Counted from the stretch's first letter, positions 1 to 9,800 are shown. The stretch is DNA of 64,000 nucleotides from Aureliella helgolandensis (GCF_007752135.1 NZ_CP036298.1:1302001-1366000), one strand, 5' to 3'. Notes: generated by a model from the letters alone, not told the origin. Numbers and translations: made by a program.

Positions 1-245
1 TAAATCGACCGCCCAGAGAATGTGTCTCCCACCAACTGCCGAAGTAAAAACTGGCCCCGCGGCTCTGTAAAGACTTGGGCATTGACGGTCTTCAACATGG
101 CGATCTGGTATCGATCCAAGTACCACGGAACGAGAATTGCATTTGCGGCTGCGAGCAATACTGCGACTACCGCAACGCTGATTAGGAACGTGCGAATTCC
201 AAATTGCAGCCTCCGTGGGCTAGGAGCATTAGAGGGCGATTGCAT
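1..245 (-). CDS. N-terminal part of a membrane-anchored planctomycetal protein (runs off window)
   Basis: The reading frame opens with ATG at 245-243 and stays open for 81 codons to the window edge. An upstream GAGGAA (minus strand) sits at good spacing. The protein starts with a short basic stretch, then one strongly hydrophobic helix at about residues 16-38 (core FLISVAVVAVLLAA), followed by a soluble part. This 'basic stretch + single N-terminal helix' layout is common in planctomycetal proteins of unknown function, some of which carry leucine-rich repeats later; the repeats themselves would lie outside the window. It lies 115 bp downstream of the PQQ-like gene on the same strand and could share its transcript. 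Function unknown. Confidence 0.6.
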   Translation of the reverse strand, partial: MQSPSNAPSPRRLQFGIRTFLISVAVVAVLLAAANAILVPWYLDRYQIAMLKTVNAQVFTEPRGQFLLRQLVGDTFSGRSI

Positions 246-360
246 GGGAGTTCCTCGTCGTGGTTTACCCTTAATGCAAGAACGCGTTCATTCAGCAGGC
301 TTACGAGACTGGTATTCGCGTCTACGCGGATTCATGACGCGGAAGGTTGTTGCCAGCGTT

Positions 361-1674
361 TTATCGATTTTCAAAGCGATAGAGATGGGTCGTGGTTCTT
401 ACGATTAGAGAATCTCCAATGACCGCCGGAGAGGCGTTGCAGCCACTGGGGAGTGTGTTTTCCGATACGAGTTGCGGAGTATCGCCGAGCGTGTACACGT
501 AGCCCTTGCCGTCATGATCAAACGCGTAGAGGTGAGTTTTCGTGGCAAGCAGTGATGCGCTGAACTTGCCTCCCAATCGCTCTTTCCAAACAATCTCGCC
601 GGTCTCCAGGTCGAGTCGCTCTAGGATGCCATCATCGGTGACGTCGAACAAGCGCCCTGCGACCAGTACCGGACTGGGCTTGGCGCCGATGCCCTTGCGT
701 TGGCTCCACTGGACATGCGTGTCGGTGACATCGCCCTGCCCATCGACTCTAACGCACAACATCTGTGCTTTGCTGAAACCACTGCTGAAGTAAATTCTCT
801 CGCCATCGAACAGCGGTCTGACGGTGGTCGAATGCTCGTCGTAGCGGACCCGCCAGAACTCTTCACCGGTGTCCGGATTGAGGGCTAGTAGAGTCTTGCT
901 GGCTGGGCTGATCAGCTGATCGACTCCTCCGACTTGGATGATGATGGGGGTTGAGTAGGCTTTGTAGAAATCTCCGTTGTCGGTGCCATAGTCGATATCT
1001 CGATCGACTTTCCAGATCGTCTGCCCTGTGTGTCGGTCGAGCGCTATGGCGTATTGAAAATCAAAGCCATCCATGTGAAAGATCAATTTGTTTTCATACA
1101 GGATCGGCGAGCTGCCTGGCCCTCGGAAGTGGTTGCAGGGTAAATCGCGTCGTTCCCATATCGTTTCCACTGTATTGCGGTCGAGACAAGCGGTGCCGTA
1201 CGATCCGAAATGGACATACACATGTTGCTCGTCCAAGATGGGAGTTGGAGAAGCGTAGGTGTTCGTCGCGTGGTGATCGGGTTGAGGGGTGTTGTTGTCG
1301 TAGAGCAGTCGATCGTGCTTGATGGCGCCGGTAGCAAAGTCGATGCATAGCACGGAAAGCTGGCTGCCATCCTCCGATGCCGTGGTTAGCCAGACCTCGC
1401 CGTCCGAGGCGACAGGCGAAGACCATCCACGGCCGTGAATGGCAGTTTTCCACACGCAATTGTCTTCCTCGGACCAGTGCGTTGGAAGTTGGGCCAACAA
1501 GGCGAGTCCGTTGGCGGAATTGCCACGGAATTCACGCCAGCTATCTGCCGACGTTAGGTCCGCAGCCTGCCCTTGGGCCTGAAGCGCCAGCAGCGACCAG
1601 GAAGCTGCAAAAGCTAATGTCACCACGGCTTGTGAGGCAGAACGAATATGGGATGGGGGCACTCTAGTGGACAT
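361..1674 (-). CDS. Secreted PQQ-binding-like beta-propeller repeat protein
   Basis: The 437-aa product resembles the BamB/PQQ-like beta-propeller family. It has several blade repeats of the type 'DxxTGxxxW': FATGAIKHD, DRHTGQTIWKVDRD, NPDTGEEFWRVRYD and DLETGEIVWKERL. A signal peptide follows the ATG at 1674 (basic stretch, then hydrophobic core VVTLAFAASWSLLALQAQGQA), so I prefer this start, or the adjacent ATG at 1677, over the ATG at 1743. The protein should be periplasmic or surface located. No catalytic PQQ dehydrogenase residues are evident, so a structural or binding role is as likely as an enzymatic one. This family is very abundant in planctomycetes and its substrate is generally unknown. 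Confidence 0.8.
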   Translation of the reverse strand: MSTRVPPSHIRSASQAVVTLAFAASWSLLALQAQGQAADLTSADSWREFRGNSANGLALLAQLPTHWSEEDNCVWKTAIHGRGWSSPVASDGEVWLTTASEDGSQLSVLCIDFATGAIKHDRLLYDNNTPQPDHHATNTYASPTPILDEQHVYVHFGSYGTACLDRNTVETIWERRDLPCNHFRGPGSSPILYENKLIFHMDGFDFQYAIALDRHTGQTIWKVDRDIDYGTDNGDFYKAYSTPIIIQVGGVDQLISPASKTLLALNPDTGEEFWRVRYDEHSTTVRPLFDGERIYFSSGFSKAQMLCVRVDGQGDVTDTHVQWSQRKGIGAKPSPVLVAGRLFDVTDDGILERLDLETGEIVWKERLGGKFSASLLATKTHLYAFDHDGKGYVYTLGDTPQLVSENTLPSGCNASPAVIGDSLIVRTTTHLYRFENR

Positions 1675-2155
1675 CATGGCATTCAGTAGGTGTTCGAGTG
1701 GAGAGCCGGAGGGGTGTTGCAGGGGCGCCAAGCGTTGCTGCACCCATTCTAAACGAAACAGGGAGAGCCATTGGCGTTGCGCGGGGCGATAATTGCGGGA
1801 AATAACACCGCTAGCCTCATCCTGGCGAGAGTTCAGTGCGGTTCATCCAGCGATTTTAAGAAAGTACTGGATCGCAGGGCAGTCTCCAGGGGCCGGTGTC
1901 CCCGACGCGGTTCGCCCCGAAACTCATCCCCGTGGGCTGGAAGCGGCAGCGGGACGTTGCCGGTTTTAGACCGCAGCCTTCATGAAAGGTTCTCGATTCC
2001 CTCGCGGATCCATTACGAATGTTACGCAAGATGTTCGGACGAATCCGACCGAATCGAGTTCGCGGGACTACGAACTTCTGGGAAGCAATTCCAATTGGCT
2101 GTCGGCTGTTGAACCGCAGCGACGGGGAAGTTGTGGATATCAGCTCCATCGCTAA
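1675..2155. other. Gap without a supported gene
   Basis: About 480 bp between two minus-strand genes. I see no RNA gene, repeat or clear terminator. A plus-strand 57-codon frame at 1982-2155 exists but has no supporting feature. The stretch probably includes the promoter of the propeller gene. Confidence 0.5.
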
Positions 2156-3820
2156 CTAATCGGCGACCCATTGTTCGGCAGTGGATTTGATTCCCTTCAA
2201 GTCCAATTTACCGCTTCCTAGGATAGGGATGGCTTCCACTTGCAGGAAGCTATCCTCACTAGGTAGGTAGAGATTGGGGAGGCCTGCGGCGCTGAGCATT
2301 CGCAGGATTTCTGATTTGGGCCGAGGCAATTCGGTGTGCAGCACGATCAGGCGTTCGCCCCGTTTGATGTCGGGCACACTGGTAACCGCCACCCGCAATG
2401 TCCCCTCTTCATCGGTTCCCACGATCTGGGCTAGAGCTTCCTCAATCTGGATGTGAGGCACCATCTCTCCGGCAATTTTGGAAAATCGGCTTAGTCGGCC
2501 GGTGATATGAATAAACCCCTCGCGATCGATGAACGCCACATCGCCGGTGCGGTACCAGCCATCGTGCATTACTTCCGCGGTTAAGTCGGGTTGGTTCAAG
2601 TAGCCTTGCATGACGTTGGGGCCACGGATTTCCAGTAAACCAGGTTGTTCGGCAGGTAGCACATGGTCATTGTCCAAATCGACCGTCCGGGCTTCGATCC
2701 GATTGCAGGCTTGGCCGACGCTTCCCTCACGCAGACCGACCGTCGGACGGTTCCCTTGACGCGACGGAGGGATGTTGACGGAAACCAATGGGCTGAGCTC
2801 GGTGGTTCCGTAACCCTCGACCGGTCGCACGCCAAACTTTTGCTCAAATTCACCGAAGAGATCGAGCGGCATTTTCTCGGCACCCACGACCACTACTTCG
2901 AGTGTTTTGAATTGTTTCGGTTCAACGCGGCGTACATAGGATCGCAAGAAGGTGGGGGTGGCCAGGAGCACGGTGGCTCCGAAGTTTTCCGCCAATTTAC
3001 CGATAGGCCGGGCTTCCAGGGGGCTGAAATGGAAAGCTGTAGCGCAGGGGAGTGTGAGCGCCGACCAGAGCGTGACGGTGTAGCCGAACGAATGGAAGAA
3101 GGGGAGAATGCCCAGCACCATATCGTCCTCATTGAGATGGATCGCTTCGTCGATCGCCAGAATGTTGCTGGTGATGTTGCCACCGGTCAGGACAACACCC
3201 TTGGGGATGCCGGTCGACCCCGAAGTGAAAATAATAGTCAGTGGGTCGCAATGGCGTTGATGCGATAAGCCCAATGCTCTGTGCAGGCCATCGGCAGAAC
3301 GAAAATTCGCATTGAGAAATGCAAAGAGTTTATCCCCGACCGAGATCTCTTCCTTAACATCTTCCAAGTAGATCAAGGGGCAGCCCAGGTCGACTCCCAC
3401 TTTCTCCATGAATTTGCGACTGGTGATGACGTGTTTTAATCCCGCCGCCGCACAGCACTGCTGCAGCACTTCTGAAGTGACCGTATAGTTCAGGTTGACC
3501 GCGACGCGGTCGGCCAGTGCCAATGCAAAATTCGCGGCAACGGCCGGTACGACCGGCGGTAGAAAGATGCCCACATGTTTTTCATCTTCGGCGAGCGCGG
3601 CTCGCACCAAATAGTTGCGCAGCGCCAGTGTGCGTACGAGTAACTCTTGACCGCTCAGTTTGACACCCGTGGAATCGGCTGTTTTTAAACGCTTGCCTCG
3701 CTGCTTCAATTGCCGCAATAAACGAAGCGTTACCACCGGCGTCGAGTGATCGAATTCAGTTTCAGTTGACGAGGGCTGCGTGGCAGCGCGGTCGATTTCA
3801 GGCACGTCGATTTCCGGCAC
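2156..3820 (-). CDS. AMP-dependent synthetase/ligase (acyl-CoA or acyl-ACP synthetase, Aas-like)
   Basis: The 554-aa protein is an ANL-superfamily acyl-activating enzyme. The phosphate-binding motif IFTSGSTGIPKGVVLTGG is near residue 197, the adenine motif EGYGTTELSPL lies mid-protein, the GWYRTGDVAFIDREGFIHITGR hinge region is split over residues about 425-446, and the catalytic lysine is in ILGSGKLDLKG near the C-terminus. The C-terminal region (FSKIAGEMVPH) resembles the synthetase half of Aas-type 2-acyl-glycerophosphoethanolamine acyltransferases, but the acyltransferase and MFS domains are absent. It probably activates a fatty acid. The start is GTG at 3820 with a weak ribosome site. 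The N-terminus repeats PEID twice (residues 2-10), and a second GTG at 3805 is an equally possible start. Confidence 0.8.
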   Translation of the reverse strand: MPEIDVPEIDRAATQPSSTETEFDHSTPVVTLRLLRQLKQRGKRLKTADSTGVKLSGQELLVRTLALRNYLVRAALAEDEKHVGIFLPPVVPAVAANFALALADRVAVNLNYTVTSEVLQQCCAAAGLKHVITSRKFMEKVGVDLGCPLIYLEDVKEEISVGDKLFAFLNANFRSADGLHRALGLSHQRHCDPLTIIFTSGSTGIPKGVVLTGGNITSNILAIDEAIHLNEDDMVLGILPFFHSFGYTVTLWSALTLPCATAFHFSPLEARPIGKLAENFGATVLLATPTFLRSYVRRVEPKQFKTLEVVVVGAEKMPLDLFGEFEQKFGVRPVEGYGTTELSPLVSVNIPPSRQGNRPTVGLREGSVGQACNRIEARTVDLDNDHVLPAEQPGLLEIRGPNVMQGYLNQPDLTAEVMHDGWYRTGDVAFIDREGFIHITGRLSRFSKIAGEMVPHIQIEEALAQIVGTDEEGTLRVAVTSVPDIKRGERLIVLHTELPRPKSEILRMLSAAGLPNLYLPSEDSFLQVEAIPILGSGKLDLKGIKSTAEQWVAD

Positions 3821-4074
3821 AAAGAGAGCTTTCTGTGGGCAGACTGTTCTGTCACGGTTCTTGGGGGGACGCCGCGTAGGAGCCAGTATCGAGCAAGGAT
3901 CCTACATGCTTTTCCATCGAACCGCACGAATTAAACCTTAAACGACTGATGCGTGTCAATTCGGGGGAGTTGGGCAGCACGAAGCCAAACGCCTGAAGAA
4001 GTGATACAATGACACGCCAAACCAGTGAATAGCGTCCACTGCCTAGCACTCCTCACAATGTCCGGAGACCGAAA

Positions 4075-5565
4075 TTGCGTAACCCGATTCCCCGCATTTT
4101 GAAATCGGTGTTGTACTTGAGTGCTAGTTGGGTGATTGTTGCTTGTGTTGCGTATGGGCAGACGCGGGATGAGGGGGCCAGGAATGAGGGGGACCCTCGC
4201 GGTGATTCGGTGCGCAAGCAACTGCCGGATGTGTTGTTCATTGCCGTCGATGATCTCAATGATTGGACCGGTCACCTAGCCGGGCACCCTCAGTCGCAGA
4301 CTCCCCATATCGATCGATTGGTGGAGCGCGGCGTGGTCTTTACCAATGCTCACTGTGTGGCTCCTGCCTGTAATCCGTCGCGAGCCGGACTCATGAGTGG
4401 CATTCGTCCCTGGGAGACTGGAATCTATCTCAATAGCGATCCGGCACAGAGCGTGATGCGTGAGACGTTGACCCTCAACCGCCACTTTCTGGCGCAGGGG
4501 TATAAAGCGTTCGGTGGCGGGAAAATCTACCATGGTACCACGAGTGAAGGTCGCGGCGACACGTGGACCGACTGGGGCGGCCGCTTCTCGACGAAGCACG
4601 GTGGTGAGCCGAATCGAAATGGGCTTTCCCGCAGTCACTTCGATTGGGGACCGCTCGATATTCCAGCCTCGGAGATGGGGGATTACCAGCTGACCGACTG
4701 GGCCATCGACAAATTGCAGCACCAGCCAGTTGACGAGCCGATGTTCTTGGCCGTGGGGTATGTCAAACCTCACTTGCCTTGGTACGTGCCGCAAGAGTAC
4801 TTCGACCGGTTTCCACTCGATGAAATTCAACTCCCCCTAACGACCGAGTCGGACTTAGACGACATTCCAGCTGCAGGGCGGAAGATGGCTGGTGCCGATG
4901 GCGATCATCGGGCCGTGGTAGCAGCTGGTGAATGGAAGAAGGGCGTGCAGGGATACCTGGCAACCATCTCATTTTTGGATGACCAAGTTGGCCGCCTGCT
5001 GGAGGGATTGGAGCACAGCCCTCGAGCTGAGAACACGATCGTGGTGTGGTGGACCGACCACGGCTGGGCTTTGGGAGAAAAGCAGCATTGGCGTAAGTTT
5101 GCATTGTGGAATGACACCACGCACACTTCCTTTGCCATTGCTGCACCTGGCGTTACTACACCTGGTACTCGCTGTGCGGCAGCCGTTGATTACTTGAGTG
5201 TCTATCCCACACTTTGCCAGTTGGCGGGCGTGCCTACGCCGGAGCATGTAAGGGGGCCCAGCCTGTTGCCGCTCCTCCGTGATCCGGCTGCAGAGTGGGA
5301 GCATGTGGCCATCTGCACCCACGGTCGTGGCAATCACGCCGCCATGGATCAACGCTATCGATTGATCCGCTACGCGGACGGCACCGAAGAGCTTTACGAC
5401 ACAACCCAAGACCCCAATGAATGGCACAATGTGGCGGGGCGGGCCGAACTGGCCGATGTCAAAGCTAGGCTTGCGCGGGCTCTGCCGGCGGCGGAAGATG
5501 AGATTAAAACGCGTCCTGCTAAAGGAAAAGGTGGCAAACGCAATGCGGCCAGCAAACAAGAGTGA
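4075..5565 (+). CDS. Secreted sulfatase, iduronate-2-sulfatase-like
   Basis: The 496-aa protein belongs to the formylglycine (type I) sulfatase family. Metal-binding DD is in FIAVDDLNDW (about residue 59), and the modification motif is APACNPSRAGLMSG with Cys99 as the residue converted to formylglycine. The DLNDW and CNPSR forms are typical of iduronate-2-sulfatase-type enzymes. A hydrophobic leader (residues 10-29) ends near AYGQ, so it is exported. The start is TTG at 4075, chosen because GGAG lies 7-8 bases upstream and no in-frame ATG precedes the leader. The C-terminus is lysine/arginine rich. The next gene overlaps by 4 bases, so the pair is probably translated together. The likely role is removal of sulfate from a marine-type polysaccharide. 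Confidence 0.88.
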   Translation: MRNPIPRILKSVLYLSASWVIVACVAYGQTRDEGARNEGDPRGDSVRKQLPDVLFIAVDDLNDWTGHLAGHPQSQTPHIDRLVERGVVFTNAHCVAPACNPSRAGLMSGIRPWETGIYLNSDPAQSVMRETLTLNRHFLAQGYKAFGGGKIYHGTTSEGRGDTWTDWGGRFSTKHGGEPNRNGLSRSHFDWGPLDIPASEMGDYQLTDWAIDKLQHQPVDEPMFLAVGYVKPHLPWYVPQEYFDRFPLDEIQLPLTTESDLDDIPAAGRKMAGADGDHRAVVAAGEWKKGVQGYLATISFLDDQVGRLLEGLEHSPRAENTIVVWWTDHGWALGEKQHWRKFALWNDTTHTSFAIAAPGVTTPGTRCAAAVDYLSVYPTLCQLAGVPTPEHVRGPSLLPLLRDPAAEWEHVAICTHGRGNHAAMDQRYRLIRYADGTEELYDTTQDPNEWHNVAGRAELADVKARLARALPAAEDEIKTRPAKGKGGKRNAASKQE

Positions 5566-6536
5566 GTGAATCTTCGTCCACTCTGGCTAAGGTCTCGAGA
5601 TTAGGGCTCGCGTGTGGAGTGTGTGCCGCCGTTCTATACACCGCAGCCAATATCTGCTTGCGGCAGGTCGTGCATGTCGATCCCGTTTGGGTCTCAGCCA
5701 TCAAAGCTATTCCAACGTTCTTGATGGTTGCTCCGCTGGTCTTTCTGCGCTACTGGCGTGGTCAGGTGTTATGGTCGACCCGCAGCGATATTCTCTGGCT
5801 CATCGTTACCGGATTTTGTGCGCAAATTTTCGGAAATGTCGCCTTTCAGTGGTCGCTTTCCATTCTTGGACTGGCAATCTCGGTGCCCATGATCCTGGGA
5901 GCGATGCTGGTGGGCGGGGCTTTGATTGGTCGCGTCGTGCTGGGAGAACCCGTTCGGCCACGCACGCTCTTGGCCGTTGTGTTGTTGATTGTCGCGGCAG
6001 TGATCCTGACCCGTGGTGCTCAGAGCTCCGTTTCCAATCAACCCGATGTCCAGGTTTGGCAGATTGTTTTGGCGGTCTGCGGAAATATGGCCGCTGGCAT
6101 CGCGTATGCATTCCTGGGCACGATGATGCGTCGCAGCATGCAGGCCGGCATGCCGATGATCTCGACGCTATTTGTGTTGAGTGTTGTTGGCACGGGGTTG
6201 CTTGGAACCTGGGCCCTATTCACCGTCGGTGTGCCAGGCATGTTGGCGACCGCGGGGGTGGATTTTGCGATTATGTTTGCCGGTGGCGCCTTCAATGCGC
6301 TAGCCTTTCTCTTGCTCGCCAAAGCCCTTCAGCAACTCCCCGTGCTGTACGTGCAACTCCTCAATGCCACGCAAGCGGGGATGGCGGCCATTGCGGGTTG
6401 GTTGATTTTTGGTGAACAACTCTCCCCCATGGTACAGCTCGGCTTGGCATTGACGGCTGCCGGGCTGATCATCGCCGGCACCCGCTCCACGCGTCCCAAG
6501 CTGATGCGGCCGGCGGCCAAACGCTTAAAACCGTAA
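5562..6536 (+). CDS. DMT-superfamily (EamA) transporter
   Basis: The 324-aa protein has about ten hydrophobic helices in two halves, the pattern of EamA/RhaT drug-metabolite transporters. Hydrophobic segments include VSAIKAIPTFLMVAPLVF, MILGAMLVGGALIG, LLAVVLLIVAAVIL and LGLALTAAGLIIAG. Helix 10 follows the usual WLIFGEQLSPMVQLGLALT pattern. It is an inner-membrane protein of unknown substrate. GTG at 5562 overlaps the sulfatase stop (GTGA), indicating translational coupling, so it might move a product linked to the sulfatase, but that is inference only. Confidence 0.85.
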   Translation: MSESSSTLAKVSRLGLACGVCAAVLYTAANICLRQVVHVDPVWVSAIKAIPTFLMVAPLVFLRYWRGQVLWSTRSDILWLIVTGFCAQIFGNVAFQWSLSILGLAISVPMILGAMLVGGALIGRVVLGEPVRPRTLLAVVLLIVAAVILTRGAQSSVSNQPDVQVWQIVLAVCGNMAAGIAYAFLGTMMRRSMQAGMPMISTLFVLSVVGTGLLGTWALFTVGVPGMLATAGVDFAIMFAGGAFNALAFLLLAKALQQLPVLYVQLLNATQAGMAAIAGWLIFGEQLSPMVQLGLALTAAGLIIAGTRSTRPKLMRPAAKRLKP

Positions 6537-6801
6537 ACTTTCGGTGGTTCCGGCAACGGTGTCTGGGAGAGGTACGTCTCCCGGCGGATGGAGTCGGTGA
6601 CTCTCCCCTGCGAGGGTGGCTTTCGTTGGCGGCCGTCGAGGCTGTTTTACTTTCTGCTATAATCGATCGCCTAGCCTGGATCACGAAATGGGGCCTAAGC
6701 TCCCCATTGGCTGGCGCTGCGAGCGATTCATCTCCCGCCCGGCGCGCGTCCATGCAGCCCTTGCACGCTGTTCCGACCTCCCCACCTGAGAAGAGACTTC
6801 G

Positions 6802-9465
6802 ATGTACCGATCTATACTCTGCAACCTGCTGATGGTGCTGTCCACGCAGTGGCTGTGCCTAGCGTCGTTTTGCTCCGCCCGACAACCGAACGTGCTGTTG
6901 GTCATGACGGATGATCAGGGGTACGGCGATCTGGGGGTGCATGGGAATTCGATGATTCAAACTCCGACCTTGGATCAGTTCGCTCGCCAGAGTTTGCGAT
7001 TGACCGATTTTCATGTGGAGCCGACGTGTGCGGAGACTCGTTCCGCCTTGATGTCGGGGCAGTTTCCCCTGCGGGTTGGAGTGTGGCACACGATCATGGG
7101 ACGCAGTATTATGCGCGCCGATGCCGTGACGATGCCCCAAGTCTTCCAGGCCTCGGGGTATCGCACGGGAATGTTCGGGAAGTGGCATTTGGGGGACAAC
7201 TACCCCTACCGCCCCCAAGACCGCGGATTTGACGTAACGCTCCATCATGGTGGCGGTGGCGTAGGACAGACACCCGATGTGTGGGGAAACGACTATTTTG
7301 ATGATGTCTATCTGGCTAGTGGGAACGCTGGACAAGCAGCCGCCGAAAATGACTCGCGGGAGGAGCGGAGTTCCGTTGCTGCATCGCGTTTAACACCGGT
7401 GCGAGGCTATTGCACCGATGTGTTCTTTCGGGCAGCTGAGGAGTTTATTCTGGACGATCGAGAGCAGCCATTCTTTTGCTATCTGGCCACCAATGCCCCG
7501 CATGGTCCCTACTATGTCGAAGAGAGCTACAAGCAGCCGTATCTGGAGCAAGGGGTGCCAGAGCCGATGGCGAGCTTCTATGGCATGATCTCCAATATTG
7601 ATGACAACTTCAAGGGACTGCTGCAGTTGCTCGAGGATCAGTCGCTGTCGCGCGACACGATTGTCGTGTTCATGACCGACAATGGTACGGCGGCAGGCTA
7701 TCGCCCCCAAGGCAAGGAAGGCGAGTGGAGTGGATTTAATGCTGGTATGCGTGGTACTAAAGGCCAGGCCTATGAAGGTGGACACCGAGTTCCTTGCTTC
7801 ATTCGCTTTCCCGACGGGCGGATGGCTGACACCGAATTTGATGGGCTAGCTGCCCATGTCGATCTGCTCCCAACCTTGGCGGGGATCGCTGGAATTGATA
7901 CCCATCCCGCCGAGCATCTCGATGGTCGAAATCTACTCGACGATGTGCATCGAACGCAGGCGTCGGAGCCACGCTCCCTGGTTGTCCAATCGCATCGCGT
8001 CGAGCGTCCGCGGTTGTGGACCAAGAGTGCGGTGTTGTTGGAGGACTGGCGATTGATTGATGGCAAGGAGCTCTATTCACTGAAGCAAGATCCAGGACAG
8101 ACGCAGGACCTTGCCGACGCGCATCCCGATAAGGTAAGGCAATTGCGAGCCGTCTATGAGGCGTGGTGGAGGGATTGTGCTCCCAATCCGGACCAGTACT
8201 CGCGGATACCAATCGGCTCTCCTGGTGTTGGACAGGTTACGCTCACGGCCCACGATTGGCATGGGCCGCAACCACCGTGGAATCAGAAGATGATCCTCAA
8301 GCAGCCTGCCACGAATGGCTATTGGGAAATTAGCGTCGATCGCCCGGGGTGGTACCAATTCTTGCTCGCCCGTCAGCCTCTCGAAGCCCCGTTGGCATTG
8401 AACGGCAATAAAGCGGTCCTGCAGATCGGCGAGTCTGTGCAGACGGTCGAGACACACCCACGGGCTGTGGTAGCACCGATCACCATGCAGCTGGAGGCTG
8501 GAGAGTTTCGGCTGTCAACCAAGCTGCTGGGGACCGAGCATGGAAGCCAGGAGGTAGGGGCGTTCGTGGTCTATGCTAATTATTTAGGGGAGCAGCGGCC
8601 CGAGTCGGCTGAATTGCCAAACTGGTTGGTACCGGGCGATCGCGTGGCCTGGCTGGGCGGGACGCTCTTCGAAAGAGCCCAGGAGACCGGGCGGCTGGAG
8701 TCGGAGTTCGCCGCCCGTGCCCCACTCTCTGGACTGACCTTCTGCAACCTCGCATGGAGCGGCGACGATGCCAGCGGTCGGGCTCGCGCGGTCTTCGGAG
8801 CGCCAGGGGATGGCAAGTCCCGACGTACCGCGGACCTTCAATTAGCCCAGCCGAGTGTGGTGGTCGTGGCCTATGGAATGAGTGAAGCGTTGGACGAGAC
8901 GATTGCGATTGCGAGTTTTCAGGAGGAGCTGCAAGCATTGGTCTTGGAGCAGAAAAGTGCTGGCCGGGAAGTGGTGTTGTGCGAAGTGCCCGAGTTGGTG
9001 GTGGATACCCCAGCTACGGCCACTGGCATCGATTGGCCGGAGGTGCAGCGCAAGTACGAGACGCGGCGCACCTCGCTGGACGAGGCCATTGGGGAGGTTG
9101 CGAAGCGTACTAGCAAGCTGACCCCCACGATCGTCGTGCGGCTACCTGAACTGCACACAAGTTGGTTTGAGCAGGCGCAGTATGTTAGTCCAGCGGGATA
9201 TCAAGCTTGGGCTAGTCAGTTTGCGCAATCCGCCGTGGGAGCGGGAGCGGAGGTTGCGGGATCGCTCATGACGCGCCTGGAGCCCCTAGCCGTTGAGGCC
9301 AATCGTCTCTTCTTTGAGATGCATCGACCACAGAACGAAACCTATCTGTACCTGTTCCGCAAGCATGAGCAGGGCAACAATGGGGTTGAGCCGCCCCAAA
9401 ACCGTCCGTTACTGGTCGACCTGCAATTGCGACTCTTGGAGGAGGCCGGGCGCCCTCAAGATTGA
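6802..9465 (+). CDS. Large secreted sulfatase with C-terminal SGNH-like domain
   Basis: The 887-aa protein starts with a signal peptide (residues 1-26) followed by a sulfatase domain to about residue 470. It has VLLVMTDDQGYGDLG and the modification motif CAETRSALMSGQ with Cys76; the usual proline at +2 is Glu, a variant seen in some sulfatases (CxxxR kept). HGPYYVEESY and FMTDNGTAAGY supply further active-site positions. Residues about 475-600 form a beta-rich middle part. From about residue 607 (VPGDRVAWLGGTLFERAQ, NLAWSGDDASGRA) the sequence follows the SGNH/GDSL-like domain common in PVC proteins, but the expected nucleophile is Thr (LGGTL), block III reads GMSE and block V lacks the Asp-His pair (QYVSPAGY). 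The C-terminal domain is therefore probably non-catalytic. A 265-bp gap separates it from the upstream transporter. Confidence 0.85.
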   Translation: MYRSILCNLLMVLSTQWLCLASFCSARQPNVLLVMTDDQGYGDLGVHGNSMIQTPTLDQFARQSLRLTDFHVEPTCAETRSALMSGQFPLRVGVWHTIMGRSIMRADAVTMPQVFQASGYRTGMFGKWHLGDNYPYRPQDRGFDVTLHHGGGGVGQTPDVWGNDYFDDVYLASGNAGQAAAENDSREERSSVAASRLTPVRGYCTDVFFRAAEEFILDDREQPFFCYLATNAPHGPYYVEESYKQPYLEQGVPEPMASFYGMISNIDDNFKGLLQLLEDQSLSRDTIVVFMTDNGTAAGYRPQGKEGEWSGFNAGMRGTKGQAYEGGHRVPCFIRFPDGRMADTEFDGLAAHVDLLPTLAGIAGIDTHPAEHLDGRNLLDDVHRTQASEPRSLVVQSHRVERPRLWTKSAVLLEDWRLIDGKELYSLKQDPGQTQDLADAHPDKVRQLRAVYEAWWRDCAPNPDQYSRIPIGSPGVGQVTLTAHDWHGPQPPWNQKMILKQPATNGYWEISVDRPGWYQFLLARQPLEAPLALNGNKAVLQIGESVQTVETHPRAVVAPITMQLEAGEFRLSTKLLGTEHGSQEVGAFVVYANYLGEQRPESAELPNWLVPGDRVAWLGGTLFERAQETGRLESEFAARAPLSGLTFCNLAWSGDDASGRARAVFGAPGDGKSRRTADLQLAQPSVVVVAYGMSEALDETIAIASFQEELQALVLEQKSAGREVVLCEVPELVVDTPATATGIDWPEVQRKYETRRTSLDEAIGEVAKRTSKLTPTIVVRLPELHTSWFEQAQYVSPAGYQAWASQFAQSAVGAGAEVAGSLMTRLEPLAVEANRLFFEMHRPQNETYLYLFRKHEQGNNGVEPPQNRPLLVDLQLRLLEEAGRPQD

Positions 9466-9800
9466 CGCGCGAGCGGGCGAGGTGAGAGGACTGGGGTGCA
9501 TCAACGAGCGTCGAAAGCGCAACCCGCCGGTGAGCCAGGACAGGTGGTAGCTGCAACTGGGGAACTGGGGACGCTACCACCCCATAAAAAACTCCAAACG
9601 CTCGAAATATCCATAGGCGGTCGCGCGGCGGGTTCCTCGATCGACAAGCAGCTAGGCTGAGGTTCGGGGGAGTGAAATCACCCGCGTGCCGAGTTGGAAA
9701 GTCTTGGCGGGTCGAGGGATTGGGGGTATGTTCTTAGGTTCGACGCCTAGGCAAGAGCCGTGCGACACCCTACCCCTCTCTTGGATTCGCTCTAGCGCCA
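9466..9800. other. Intergenic stretch with a 9-bp hairpin
   Basis: No gene seen. A perfect inverted repeat GGTGGTAGC (9543-9551) / GCTACCACC (9573-9581) with a 21-nt loop lies 77 bp after the sulfatase stop. It lacks a T-tract on the plus strand, so its role as terminator is doubtful. Confidence 0.4.

Noticed and set aside
1982-2155. 57-codon plus-strand frame with an ATG
   Set aside because: No ribosome site, no recognisable motif, and it ends at the start of an opposite-strand gene's end; coding use is not supported.
6565-6582. GGGAGA/TCTCCC hairpin after the DMT transporter gene as terminator
   Set aside because: Six-base stem with no T-tract; too weak to call.
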